Positions 26,511 to 34,184 of a stretch of DNA of 64,000 nucleotides are shown piece by piece. The first letter of the stretch is position 1, and every line of letters starts with the position of its first letter. The notes beneath the pieces were generated by a model. The model searched no databases. It worked only from the letters and a program-made list of their open reading frames with translations, and was not told the DNA's origin. Source of the DNA: Shinella sp. (lineage in GTDB: Bacteria > Pseudomonadota > Alphaproteobacteria > Rhizobiales > Rhizobiaceae); assembly GCA_003248775.1 (NCBI GenBank), contig QFQX01000006.1:62001-126000 (forward strand), written 5' to 3'. Made by a program: the position numbers and the translations under genes.

Positions 26511-27512
26511 TCAGGCGCCCGAGTCCTCGCCGGTGTTGGTGTCATAGGAGTCGCCACCGATGACGCTGCTGTCGATCGTGTTGCTCAGCAGGTTTGCGCC
26601 CTGAACGAACTCGAAGTGGAAACCCGAGTTGGCGAGGATCGCCGAAGCATTGGTCGTGCTCGCACCGGATACATCGTCGCCTGCAGTGAGATCCCAGCCC
26701 TTGGAGTCGAGCTGCATGCCTTCGCTGCCGTCGGCGGTGCCACCGTTGGCGCTCAGGTAGTTCTGGGCACCGCTATTGTCCATGCGGATTTCCCAGGCCG
26801 TATCCTGATCGGCGAGGTGGCTTGCCTGAACAGCGCTGAAGCCGCTGTCGTTGCCCACGCCGTTGAGCGAGTCATTCAGGATATTGTCGACGTTGAGCGT
26901 GAACGAGAAATCGTCGCCGATTTCGAAGGTCAGGTCTCCGCCGGCAATGCCGAGATTGCCGAAATCGTGGACGTTGTCCAGCTGGCCGAAATCATTGTCG
27001 GACGAGTTGAAGCTATCGCTTGTGGTGACATTGAAGCTGTCGGTGGTCGTCTTGATGTCGGTATCGGTTTCGGTCACCGTCTTGATGTCGGTGTCGATAT
27101 CGGTTTCCGTATTGGTGAAGGACTTGCTGTCATAGCTCCAGTCGTAATCGGAGGAATTGTAGCTGTCCGTAACCGTTGTGGTATCGTTGTCCGTGATGGT
27201 CTTGATATCGGTGTCTGTTTCGGTGTTCGAATAGGACTTGCTGTCGTAGCTCCAGTCATACTCGTTGTCGCGATTGTCACCGTTGTCGGTCGCGACATCC
27301 ACGTCGATCTTGGAGTCGATGTCAACATCGACACTGTTGTCCGTATCGATGCTGTTGTCGGTGTTCTCACGGTTGTCGCCATTGGCGACGCCGCCGACGT
27401 AACCGGTCGAACCGTCATCCACTTCCGTGGAGTTGATGGCGCTGTTGGCAAAGCCATCAGCCAGCGCGCCAACGTTCGTCTCGTCGCCCTTAGGATCGTA
27501 ATTATAAGACAT
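26511..27512 (-). CDS. Asp/Thr/Ser/Asn-rich repetitive acidic protein, candidate secreted matrix protein
   Basis: The 333-residue protein is very acidic and poor in Lys and Arg. It begins MSYNYDPKGDETNVGALADGF after a strong GGAGG site, with no signal peptide. Residues about 60-180 are low-complexity, with two copies of YDWSYDSKS followed by NTETDTDIKT-type runs at a 38-residue period. The C-terminal half looks globular (GDDFSFTLNVDNILNDSL, GWDLTAGDDVSGASTTNASAI). No RTX repeats are seen. It precedes the 681-residue protein by 143 bp on the same strand as the type I exporter, so it may be another substrate. No known function is recognised. Confidence 0.65.
   Translation of the reverse strand: MSYNYDPKGDETNVGALADGFANSAINSTEVDDGSTGYVGGVANGDNRENTDNSIDTDNSVDVDIDSKIDVDVATDNGDNRDNEYDWSYDSKSYSNTETDTDIKTITDNDTTTVTDSYNSSDYDWSYDSKSFTNTETDIDTDIKTVTETDTDIKTTTDSFNVTTSDSFNSSDNDFGQLDNVHDFGNLGIAGGDLTFEIGDDFSFTLNVDNILNDSLNGVGNDSGFSAVQASHLADQDTAWEIRMDNSGAQNYLSANGGTADGSEGMQLDSKGWDLTAGDDVSGASTTNASAILANSGFHFEFVQGANLLSNTIDSSVIGGDSYDTNTGEDSGA
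27080..27265. repeat. 114-bp-period direct repeat inside the Asp/Thr-rich gene
   Basis: The stretch containing GACTTGCTGTC occurs at 27121 and again at 27235, 114 bp (38 codons) apart. About 60-70 bp around each copy are nearly identical, with mostly third-base changes, so selection kept the protein repeat. Smaller TCGGTGTC/TCGGTATC units lie within and beside each copy. Confidence 0.7.
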
Positions 27513-28214
27513 TTCCGTTCCTCCAAAAAAATGGAGCAGCATTCGAAAATCCCTCTCATCTCAAATGGGATCTGTTTCGCGCTTGCTCCGTATTGTTGTT
27601 GACTGCAGACGTACGGCGTACGAAATCATCCGCAGCAGCTCATTCGTTTCGAGGATTTTAGAATATCCTCAAGACGCACTCTCCCTGTTCCGAAATGCTT
27701 ATGCAGATCGGGCCAAATTTTTTGTTTGGCATTATTGATCAGTTGATTGAAGTTGTCTGATTATTGTTATGCAATACTATTAATATCAGACGCGTCCTCT
27801 TCTGACACATAAACTCAACAGGAAAATGCGAACCGTTCCTAGTTATGAAATCGGATTAGTCACTAGTGCTGAGAATAACCGGAAAACATTGATATCGCGT
27901 CTGTTTGCGGCAGAAGCACTTTTTGCGGGTTTAGTCAGGCGGCAAAAATTTCAGTAAAAACCAAGGGGGGAAGCAAGAAACGTGAATGAGAGAAAATCTG
28001 TGGAGAACGTTCGATTGTGCCTAAAAAAGTCGCGTTTTGCCCGAGTTTGTGGTTTTTTTGACGCCGAATAACCCAAAATGGTCATTTCCAATCCCCGCTT
28101 TTCGAACTAACATAATTAACTAATAATTAAAACAACGAAAGGGAATGGGGGCCAAAAGCGGCTCCCCCGCGGATCTACATGTAACGAGTAAGTTAACGCC
28201 AAGGGGAGGCATGT
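27513..28214. other. Long AT-rich divergent regulatory region
   Basis: About 700 bp separate the acidic-protein gene (minus) from the luxR-type gene (plus), and I see no convincing coding frame. AT content is clearly higher than in flanking genes, with T-A steps and runs such as TTAACTAATAATTAAAA near 28115. Short palindromes are CGTAC-GGC-GTACG at 27610-27622 and CACTAGTG at 27861-27868. A GC-rich hairpin (GGGGGCC with GGCTCCCCC) is at about 28147-28168 in the luxR leader. The region probably carries both promoters and regulator sites, and an AT-binding silencer such as MucR/Ros is plausible. A small RNA cannot be excluded. Confidence 0.5.
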
Positions 28215-28988
28215 ATGTTTATGACAGAGTCACATATAAGTGACCCCGCACGTCATATGCCGGGGGTAGTTCAGGGAAACTCCATACTTATGATTGCGAG
28301 GCAAGATCTTTTGGCTGAATGCTTGGCCGAGGTTCTTTCCAGAAAATTCCCAAATCATGACATTATAGTCCGCGCCACCATGCGGGATGTTAGCGAAAAC
28401 GAAGAGAATGAAGCAGATTTGATCTTGCTTTATCGTCTTTCCTCCACGGATATACAGTCCGTCCTTCAGAGATTGCGGCGCGACGACGATGGTGCTTCCA
28501 TCGGTATCGTTGTCGATGGAGTGGGGCAGTTGGACGCCTATTACCGTAACCTCGCCGAAGCCCGCACAATTGATGGGATCTTGCCGCTCAACCTGCGGCT
28601 TGATGTTTTTCTCGCCGCAGTCGATCTGCTTGCGAAGGGTGGGGAGCATTTCCCTTCCGCGCTTCTGCAGCGGTTGAGCGGTGATACGCCCCTCGTTGAA
28701 GCTTCGTATGAAAGCGGCCTGGTCAAAGCGGCAAGGTCCAATACCCTTACCCTGCCGAACGGGGATATGGCGGCTCTTACGACGAGGGAGGTTCAGATCC
28801 TTGATCTCATCTGCGAAGGGACGCAGAACAAGATCATCGCCGACCGGCTGAATCTTTCGGAAAACACAGTGAAGGTGCACATCCGGAACATCTATAAGAA
28901 GATGCACGTACGCAACCGCACCGAAGCTGCCTCGCGTTTCTTCAATAATGATAGATCGACGAACGGCCAGGGCAGGCGGCAGAACTGA
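28215..28988 (+). CDS. LuxR/NarL-type regulator with a degenerate receiver domain
   Basis: The 257-residue protein has an N-terminal receiver-like fold (about residues 20-150). Its C-terminal LuxR helix-turn-helix is ALTTREVQILDLICEGTQNKIIADRLNLSENTVKVHIRNIYKKMHVRNRTEAASRF. The phosphoacceptor position at the end of the third strand reads ADLILLYRL, with Tyr where Asp is expected, and the conserved late Lys is absent. Phosphorelay control is therefore unlikely; CsgD/VpsT-type regulators share this feature. A strong GGGGAGG precedes ATG 28215. The gene lies between the secretion operon and the polysaccharide operon and is the obvious candidate to control one or both. Confidence 0.8.
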   Translation: MFMTESHISDPARHMPGVVQGNSILMIARQDLLAECLAEVLSRKFPNHDIIVRATMRDVSENEENEADLILLYRLSSTDIQSVLQRLRRDDDGASIGIVVDGVGQLDAYYRNLAEARTIDGILPLNLRLDVFLAAVDLLAKGGEHFPSALLQRLSGDTPLVEASYESGLVKAARSNTLTLPNGDMAALTTREVQILDLICEGTQNKIIADRLNLSENTVKVHIRNIYKKMHVRNRTEAASRFFNNDRSTNGQGRRQN

Positions 28989-29006
28989 TCCTGCCTTGAG
29001 TTGGTC

Positions 29007-29357
29007 TCAGCGCAGGAAGCAGCGCGACTTCTGACCGAAGCCGCTGGCTGAGCATATATATGGTGCGGAGCCCAGGTAGGCGGTTTTCGTTTCCCTGGCC
29101 TGCGATATATCGATGGCATTGTCGCCGGCATTTGCCTGCTGCATGTCGTTTGAACTGGTGTAGCCGTAAGCTTCTGTATTCGATCGCGATTTGCGAATCG
29201 TCTCTTCGTGCTGTCTGCTCGGTTGCGGCTCGTTGGTCGCCAACTCGGCATCGGCAGCCGAGCAGGATGCAAGTGATATCGCTGCAATCACGCCTGCAAT
29301 GCTCACTCCGAGTGTTCCGCTCGAGCCCTTTCGGCTCGCCTTCAGGTATCCCCGCAT
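29007..29357 (-). CDS. Small putative lipoprotein
   Basis: The 116-residue protein has a positively charged N-terminus, a hydrophobic stretch and a lipobox LASC with Cys32, so it is probably lipidated and envelope-located. The C-terminus, APYICSASGFGQKSRCFLR, contains two cysteines in a pattern I associate with small exported rhizobial proteins of unknown function. The start at 29357 follows GGAGGTAAC. It is convergent with the luxR-type gene, with 18 bp between the stops. Function is unknown. Confidence 0.6.
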   Translation of the reverse strand: MRGYLKASRKGSSGTLGVSIAGVIAAISLASCSAADAELATNEPQPSRQHEETIRKSRSNTEAYGYTSSNDMQQANAGDNAIDISQARETKTAYLGSAPYICSASGFGQKSRCFLR

Positions 29358-29727
29358 GTGTTACCTCCGCCGTCGGTCACATCCAAAAGCAGTGTGACCG
29401 ATTCGAGGGGATTTTGACAGGTGTGTATTAGCAATTTCTGACAATGCGTGAGGGGAGCCGATCTGGTTCGGCGTTCCTGAGCATTATGGTTAATAATTCC
29501 TAACCACAAAGTATTATATATAATCATATCGAGTTTTCCAAAAAATATTCGTTGACCTAAATAGAAATCGGGAGCGTATTTGTGTTTGCACAAGCCTAAG
29601 TCGTGAATATTCTCCGGAATGGATATGTTCTATTTTGGTACATCAAGACTAAGTCTTGTGGAGTATAGTGTTCACTGGATCGAGTTCGGGGCGTTTGTTC
29701 GTAGCCCTGAGGTTGGGGGTGTGTGTA
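29358..29727. other. Upstream region of the polysaccharide operon
   Basis: These 370 bp are AT-rich in the middle (TATTATATATAATCATAT near 29512) and hold the presumed promoter of the operon starting at 29728. A TTGACC hexamer at about 29552 could be a -35 element, but no good -10 was fixed. The 15-bp palindrome listed separately lies near the 3' end. I see no gene here. Confidence 0.5.
29644..29658. promoter_or_regulatory. Perfect 7-bp-arm palindrome, candidate operator of the polysaccharide operon
   Basis: CAAGACT-A-AGTCTTG is a perfect inverted repeat with a one-base centre, placed 69 bp upstream of the uxs-like start codon. Its position and symmetry suggest a dimeric regulator site. The adjacent LuxR-type protein is one candidate. 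There is no U-tract, so it is not a terminator. Confidence 0.5.
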
Positions 29728-30759
29728 ATGCGTAAGCTCTTCTCCGATGGTTCTCCTTCGCTGGATATGTCGTCCAAACCTTTTCCTCGCATGGTTCTTG
29801 TTAATGGTGGTGCCGGTTTCCTGGGGTCGCACCTTTGCGAGCGCCTGCTGGATGCGGGCCACAGCGTCGTCTGTTGCGATGATTTTTCGACCGGGCGCCG
29901 GGAAAACGTCCGGCATCTTCTGGCGAACCCGTGTTTCCGTGTCATGGAACATGACGTGCGTGATCCCTATGACGTCGATGCCTCGCTGATATTCAACTTC
30001 GCCTCGCCAGCGTCGCCGCCGGACTACCAGCGCGACCCGGTGGGTACGTTGCTGACCGGCGTGCTGGGAGCCCTGAACGCGCTTGATCTTGCCCGGCGCA
30101 ATAGCGCAATCGTGGTGCAATCATCGACTTCCGAGGTCTATGGCGATCCGCTCCAGCATCCTCAGCAGGAAAGCTATTGCGGCAACGTCAATCCGATCGG
30201 GCCGCGAGGATGTTATGACGAGGGCAAGCGTTGCGCCGAGACGCTGTTCTTCGACTATCACCGCAAGTATGGCGTCGATATCAAGGTCGGCCGTATCTTC
30301 AATACCTATGGACCGCGCATGCGCCTGGACGACGGGCGCGTCGTCTCGAACTTCATCGTTCAGGCGTTGCAGAACCAGGACATGACGATTTACGGCGACG
30401 GTCACCAGACCCGCTCGCTCTGCTACGTCGATGACCTGATCGAGGCCTTCATGCGCTTCTCCGGTGCCGGCAGCGACTGCAACGGACCTATCAATCTCGG
30501 CAATCCGGTCGAAATCCCGGTTCTTCAGCTCGCCGAGCTGATCCGCGATCTGACCAATTCCCGGTCGCGCATCGTGCATCTTGCCGCTGCTATCGACGAT
30601 CCGAAGCAACGTCGCCCTGATATTTCCCGGGCGGCGGAAGAACTGGGCTGGCGGCCGCGCGTGTCCTTGAGGGACGGACTGGAAAAGACCATCCGTTACT
30701 TCGATGCCGTGATTGGCCAGGCCGCTACGGAAGGGCGCGAACCCGCGGAGGCATTGTGA
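29728..30759 (+). CDS. uxs1: UDP-xylose synthase (UDP-glucuronate decarboxylase)
   Basis: The 343-residue short-chain dehydrogenase converts UDP-glucuronate to UDP-xylose using bound NAD. It has a Rossmann glycine motif GGAGFLGSHLCERLL, FNFASPASPPDYQRDP, the SSTSEVYGDP strand, the catalytic YDEGK and GRIFNTYGPRM. All are hallmarks of UXS enzymes. Start at 29728 (MRKLFSDG) has a G-rich upstream site. ATG 29767 (MSSKPFPR) is an alternative. It is the first gene of a five-gene polysaccharide operon and precedes an epimerase gene by 1 bp, as in the characterised S. meliloti uxs1-uxe pair. The symbol follows that comparison. Confidence 0.82.
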   Translation: MRKLFSDGSPSLDMSSKPFPRMVLVNGGAGFLGSHLCERLLDAGHSVVCCDDFSTGRRENVRHLLANPCFRVMEHDVRDPYDVDASLIFNFASPASPPDYQRDPVGTLLTGVLGALNALDLARRNSAIVVQSSTSEVYGDPLQHPQQESYCGNVNPIGPRGCYDEGKRCAETLFFDYHRKYGVDIKVGRIFNTYGPRMRLDDGRVVSNFIVQALQNQDMTIYGDGHQTRSLCYVDDLIEAFMRFSGAGSDCNGPINLGNPVEIPVLQLAELIRDLTNSRSRIVHLAAAIDDPKQRRPDISRAAEELGWRPRVSLRDGLEKTIRYFDAVIGQAATEGREPAEAL

Positions 30760-30760
30760 G

Positions 30761-31744
30761 ATGTCTCGCACCGTTCTCGTTACCGGAGGCGCCGGCTTCA
30801 TCGGCAGCCATATCTGCAAGGCACTCTCCCACTCGGGCTTCATCCCGGTGGCCTACGACAACCTTTCCACCGGACATGCGGATGCAGTCCGGTGGGGGCC
30901 GCTGATCGAGGCCGATATCGCGGATGGCGGGGCACTGCGGGCGGCCTTCGACCGGTTCGCGCCGGATTGCGTGATCCACTGCGCTGCCAATGCCTATGTC
31001 GGGGAATCCGTCACCAACCCGCAAAAATACTATCGTAACAATGTGGCGGCGGGCCTCGGCCTGCTCGATGCCTGCCTCGCGGCAGGCATCGGCAGGATCG
31101 TCTTTTCCAGCAGCTGCGCGACATACGGCATTCCCGAGCAGCTGCCGATCCGCGAGGACAGCGTCCAGGAGCCGGTCAATCCCTATGGGCGCACCAAGCT
31201 GATCTTTGAAATGGCGCTTGACGACTATGCGCAGGCCTATGGCTTGAACTTCGTCGCCCTGCGCTACTTCAACGCTGCGGGTGCCGATCCCGATGGCGAG
31301 CTTTGCGAACGGCATGAGCCGGAGACGCACCTCATCCCGCGGGCACTGCTTGCGGCGGCAGGCCAGCTCGATCGGCTGGAGATTTTCGGTCAGGACTACC
31401 CGACCGAAGACGGCACCTGCATTCGTGACTACATCCACGTCAGTGATCTGGCCGATGCCCATGTGGCGGCGGTCCGGCATCTGGCGAATGGCGGCGACAC
31501 GCTGCGCCTCAATCTCGGATCCGGCCAGGGTACTTCGATCGACGAGGTCCTGCAGGCAATCGACCGGATTACCGGTCGGCGGGTCCCGGTCATCTTCAAG
31601 CCGCGGCGGCCCGGTGATCCGCCGGTGCTCTTCGCGGACACCGCAAGCGCCCGCACCAAACTCGGCTTCGTGCCGCGCCTTTCGGATATCGACACGATCA
31701 TCCGCACGGCAAGCCCCGGCTTCGGCCTGGAGGTGGTTCGATGA
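30761..31744 (+). CDS. UDP-sugar 4-epimerase, likely UDP-xylose 4-epimerase (GalE family)
   Basis: The 327-residue GalE-family SDR has the NAD-binding motif VLVTGGAGFIGSHICKAL, FSSSCATYGIPE, the catalytic YGRTK and LRYFNAAGADPDGELCE. Family membership alone would suggest UDP-glucose 4-epimerase. Placement directly after a UDP-xylose synthase argues instead for conversion of UDP-xylose to UDP-L-arabinose, as with S. meliloti Uxe. The start at 30761 follows GGAGG at 30748. It overlaps the following glycosyltransferase gene by ATGA. Substrate choice cannot be fixed by eye. Confidence 0.78.
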   Translation: MSRTVLVTGGAGFIGSHICKALSHSGFIPVAYDNLSTGHADAVRWGPLIEADIADGGALRAAFDRFAPDCVIHCAANAYVGESVTNPQKYYRNNVAAGLGLLDACLAAGIGRIVFSSSCATYGIPEQLPIREDSVQEPVNPYGRTKLIFEMALDDYAQAYGLNFVALRYFNAAGADPDGELCERHEPETHLIPRALLAAAGQLDRLEIFGQDYPTEDGTCIRDYIHVSDLADAHVAAVRHLANGGDTLRLNLGSGQGTSIDEVLQAIDRITGRRVPVIFKPRRPGDPPVLFADTASARTKLGFVPRLSDIDTIIRTASPGFGLEVVR

Positions 31745-33618
31745 GCGTGGTCCCTAAAATTGGCATGGCTGCCGTCAGAAAGGAAACCCGGGGCGAGATG
31801 ATGGAGCCGGTGTTTGCCGGGCGCTCCCGGCTTGCCTACCTTTTCGGCATGCTCTGCTGGTTCGGGGCGCTCGCCAATTTCTGGATCTGGTGGTTCGATC
31901 CGTCGCATGTCATCGGATGGTTTCCCTTCGCGTTGATCACGCTGGTTATGGCCTGGATATCGCTCATCCCGGCCTATTTCATCCTGATCTTCTTCAATGC
32001 CAGGCGCATGCGGCGCTCGGTGCCTCTGCCAAGCGGTCGCGTCGCCATGGTCGTCACCAAGGCTCCGTCGGAGCCCTTCGATGTTGTGCGCAGGACGCTT
32101 TGCGCCATGCTGTCGCAACGGGGCCTCGACTTCGATATCTGGCTGGCCGACGAGGACCCGGACGACGAAACCAGGCGCTGGTGCGGTGAGCGCGGGATAT
32201 TCATCTCCACCCGCAAGGGCATTGCCGAATATCACCGCGCCGAATGGCCACGCCGCACGCGCTGCAAGGAAGGCAATCTCGCCTATTTCTATGATCGCTA
32301 CGGCTATGACCGCTATGATTTCGTCGCGCAGTTCGATGCCGACCATGTGCCCGATCCGGACTATCTGCAGGAGGTGATCCGTCCCTTCTCGGACCCGGCG
32401 GTGGGTTACGTTTCCGCGCCGAGCATCTGCGACGCCAATGCCGCATCGAGCTGGGCTGCTCGTGGACGGCTCTATGCCGAAGCGAGCCTGCATGGCGCTC
32501 TGCAGGTGGGCTACAACAATGGCTGGGCGCCGCTCTGCATCGGCTCGCACTATGCGGTGCGCACGAAGGCGCTGCGCGAAATCGGCGGCCTCGGCCCGGA
32601 ACTGGCCGAGGACCATTCGACCACGTTGATGATGAATGCCGGCGGCTGGCGCGGCGTGCATGCGATCGATGCGATTGCCCATGGCGACGGGCCGGAAACC
32701 TTCGCCGACCTTTGCGTTCAGGAATTCCAGTGGTCGCGCAGCCTCACGACGCTCCTGCTGCAGTATTCGGCACCCCTGGTCCGCAAGCTGCCGCCGCGAC
32801 TTAAGTTCCAGTTCATCTTCTCGCAGCTCTGGTATCCGCTGTTTTCCGGCTTCATGGCGCTGATGTTTGCGATGCCGCTGGTGGCGCTCCTGACCGGCAA
32901 GGTCTTCGTCAACGTCAGCTATCCGGATTTCCTTGTTCATTTCGCACCGGTTTCCCTGGTGTTGATCGGTCTTGCCATCTTCTGGAGACGAAGCGGGACC
33001 TATCGTCCCCATGACGCCAAGCTGTTTGGCTGGGAGGGCATCGTGTTCATCCTGTTGCGCTGGCCGTGGTCGCTTGCCGGAACGTTGCTCGCCGTTCGCG
33101 ATCGCATCACCCGCAGCTTTGTCGATTTCCGCATCACGCCCAAGGGCAAGCAGGAAGTGCGGCTGCTGCCGGTTCGTATTCTCACGCCTTATGCCGTGCT
33201 CGCCGGCTTTTCGGCAGCCGCCATGGCGTTTGCACCGGGTGAAGGTGCGGCGCGCGGCTTCTACATCTTCGTCTGCATCAATGCCGCGGTCTATGCGATG
33301 GCTGCCGGCCTGATCGTTACGCGACACGCCTTCGAAAACGGCTTTCGCGCTGTATCCCGCTCCCGTGGCATCGGGGCAGTGCTGGCGAGTTGCGTGCTTG
33401 TGGTCGGCGTCAGCGGCGCTGAGCTTGGCCAGCATGGTGTGGGGTCGCTTGAGGCTCTGGCCCATGGGCAGAATGTTTTCAATGTGACCAAGACCCAATT
33501 CACCGTCGCCGGCGCCGGCTTCGGCGGCAAGACGAAAACGGTGAAATTCCATCTGCGCTGGAACGGCTTCCGCGCCGCTCAGCCGGAAAGCACGCATGCA
33601 ATTGAACCCAATGCGTAG
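31741..33618 (+). CDS. Cellulose-synthase-like family 2 glycosyltransferase (exopolysaccharide synthase)
   Basis: The 625-residue membrane GT2 is processive-type. Two N-terminal membrane helices (about residues 30-82) precede a cytoplasmic catalytic domain with DEDPDDE, the DADH metal motif, the AEDHST acid motif and QEFQWSRS, a variant of Q-x-x-R-W. Four to six more helices follow. Such enzymes polymerise a sugar and thread it through the membrane. Its start overlaps the epimerase stop by 4 bp, so UDP-arabinose or UDP-xylose is the likely donor. No PilZ c-di-GMP domain is visible, so control is probably transcriptional. Confidence 0.82.
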   Translation: MSVVPKIGMAAVRKETRGEMMEPVFAGRSRLAYLFGMLCWFGALANFWIWWFDPSHVIGWFPFALITLVMAWISLIPAYFILIFFNARRMRRSVPLPSGRVAMVVTKAPSEPFDVVRRTLCAMLSQRGLDFDIWLADEDPDDETRRWCGERGIFISTRKGIAEYHRAEWPRRTRCKEGNLAYFYDRYGYDRYDFVAQFDADHVPDPDYLQEVIRPFSDPAVGYVSAPSICDANAASSWAARGRLYAEASLHGALQVGYNNGWAPLCIGSHYAVRTKALREIGGLGPELAEDHSTTLMMNAGGWRGVHAIDAIAHGDGPETFADLCVQEFQWSRSLTTLLLQYSAPLVRKLPPRLKFQFIFSQLWYPLFSGFMALMFAMPLVALLTGKVFVNVSYPDFLVHFAPVSLVLIGLAIFWRRSGTYRPHDAKLFGWEGIVFILLRWPWSLAGTLLAVRDRITRSFVDFRITPKGKQEVRLLPVRILTPYAVLAGFSAAAMAFAPGEGAARGFYIFVCINAAVYAMAAGLIVTRHAFENGFRAVSRSRGIGAVLASCVLVVGVSGAELGQHGVGSLEALAHGQNVFNVTKTQFTVAGAGFGGKTKTVKFHLRWNGFRAAQPESTHAIEPNA

Positions 33619-33664
33619 CGCCGGGCTGGAGTGCCTGTGCGCATTTGTAGAAAGGGAGGGTACA

Positions 33665-34165
33665 ATGAAGAAATACCTCAAGACCGGTGGCATCGCATGC
33701 CTGGCGCTCGCCCTGTTCTTGCCGCCAGCCGCCTTTGCCACCAGCGCCAGCTCTCAAAAGAAGGTTGAGCCGCTGAGCGCGGCCGAACTGACCGCGATCT
33801 ACAGCGGCAAGACCTGGGTGTGGGGCACGGGCGGAGGTCGCTTCGACGCCAAGGGACGCCGTTTCGTTGCCTATACCGACGAGAAGGGCAAACCGTCCCT
33901 CGGCGAGGGCAGGTGGGTCGTCGATAACAATGGCAAGCTCTGCATCTTCGCCAAATGGACGGCAAGCGATGGCGCTGGCCGGGCGGCAACCTGTTTCGGT
34001 CACGTCAAGGTAGGCGATACGATCTACCAGCGTCGCCATCCCTTTGGCCACTGGTATGTCTTCCGCCATGCATCGGAGCGGACCAGCGACGAGTTCCGCA
34101 GGCTGATTGCTGCCGACACGATCAGCAGCCGCGCGCTCGATCTCAAGAAAAAACTGGCAAACTGA
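33665..34165 (+). CDS. DUF995 exported protein of the polysaccharide operon
   Basis: The 166-residue protein has a Sec signal peptide (MKKYLKTGGIACLALALFL, cleavage after AFATSA) and a DUF995-type body: LSAAELTAIYSGKTWVWGTGGGRFDAKGRRFVAY and GEGRWVVDNNGKLCIFAKW. DUF995 proteins occur in rhizobial surface polysaccharide loci, but their biochemical role is unknown. The start follows GGGAGGG at 33653-33659. It sits between the synthase and the GH26 gene, so it may act in the periplasm on polymer export or assembly. Confidence 0.78.
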   Translation: MKKYLKTGGIACLALALFLPPAAFATSASSQKKVEPLSAAELTAIYSGKTWVWGTGGGRFDAKGRRFVAYTDEKGKPSLGEGRWVVDNNGKLCIFAKWTASDGAGRAATCFGHVKVGDTIYQRRHPFGHWYVFRHASERTSDEFRRLIAADTISSRALDLKKKLAN

Positions 34166-34184
34166 AGAAGGAAGGAGGAATGCG

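Noticed and set aside
27080..27265. CRISPR-like array suspicion for the repeated TCGGTGTC/TCGATATC units
   Set aside because: The units are in-frame codons of a low-complexity protein with no constant spacer length and no cas genes nearby.
24322..27512. RTX toxin interpretation of the two repetitive proteins
   Set aside because: No GGxGxDxxx nonapeptides are present in either protein; the Asp-rich motifs follow different periods.
30761..31744. Naming the epimerase galE
   Set aside because: Family membership fits GalE, but the direct coupling to a UDP-xylose synthase makes a UDP-xylose 4-epimerase role at least as likely, so no symbol is given.
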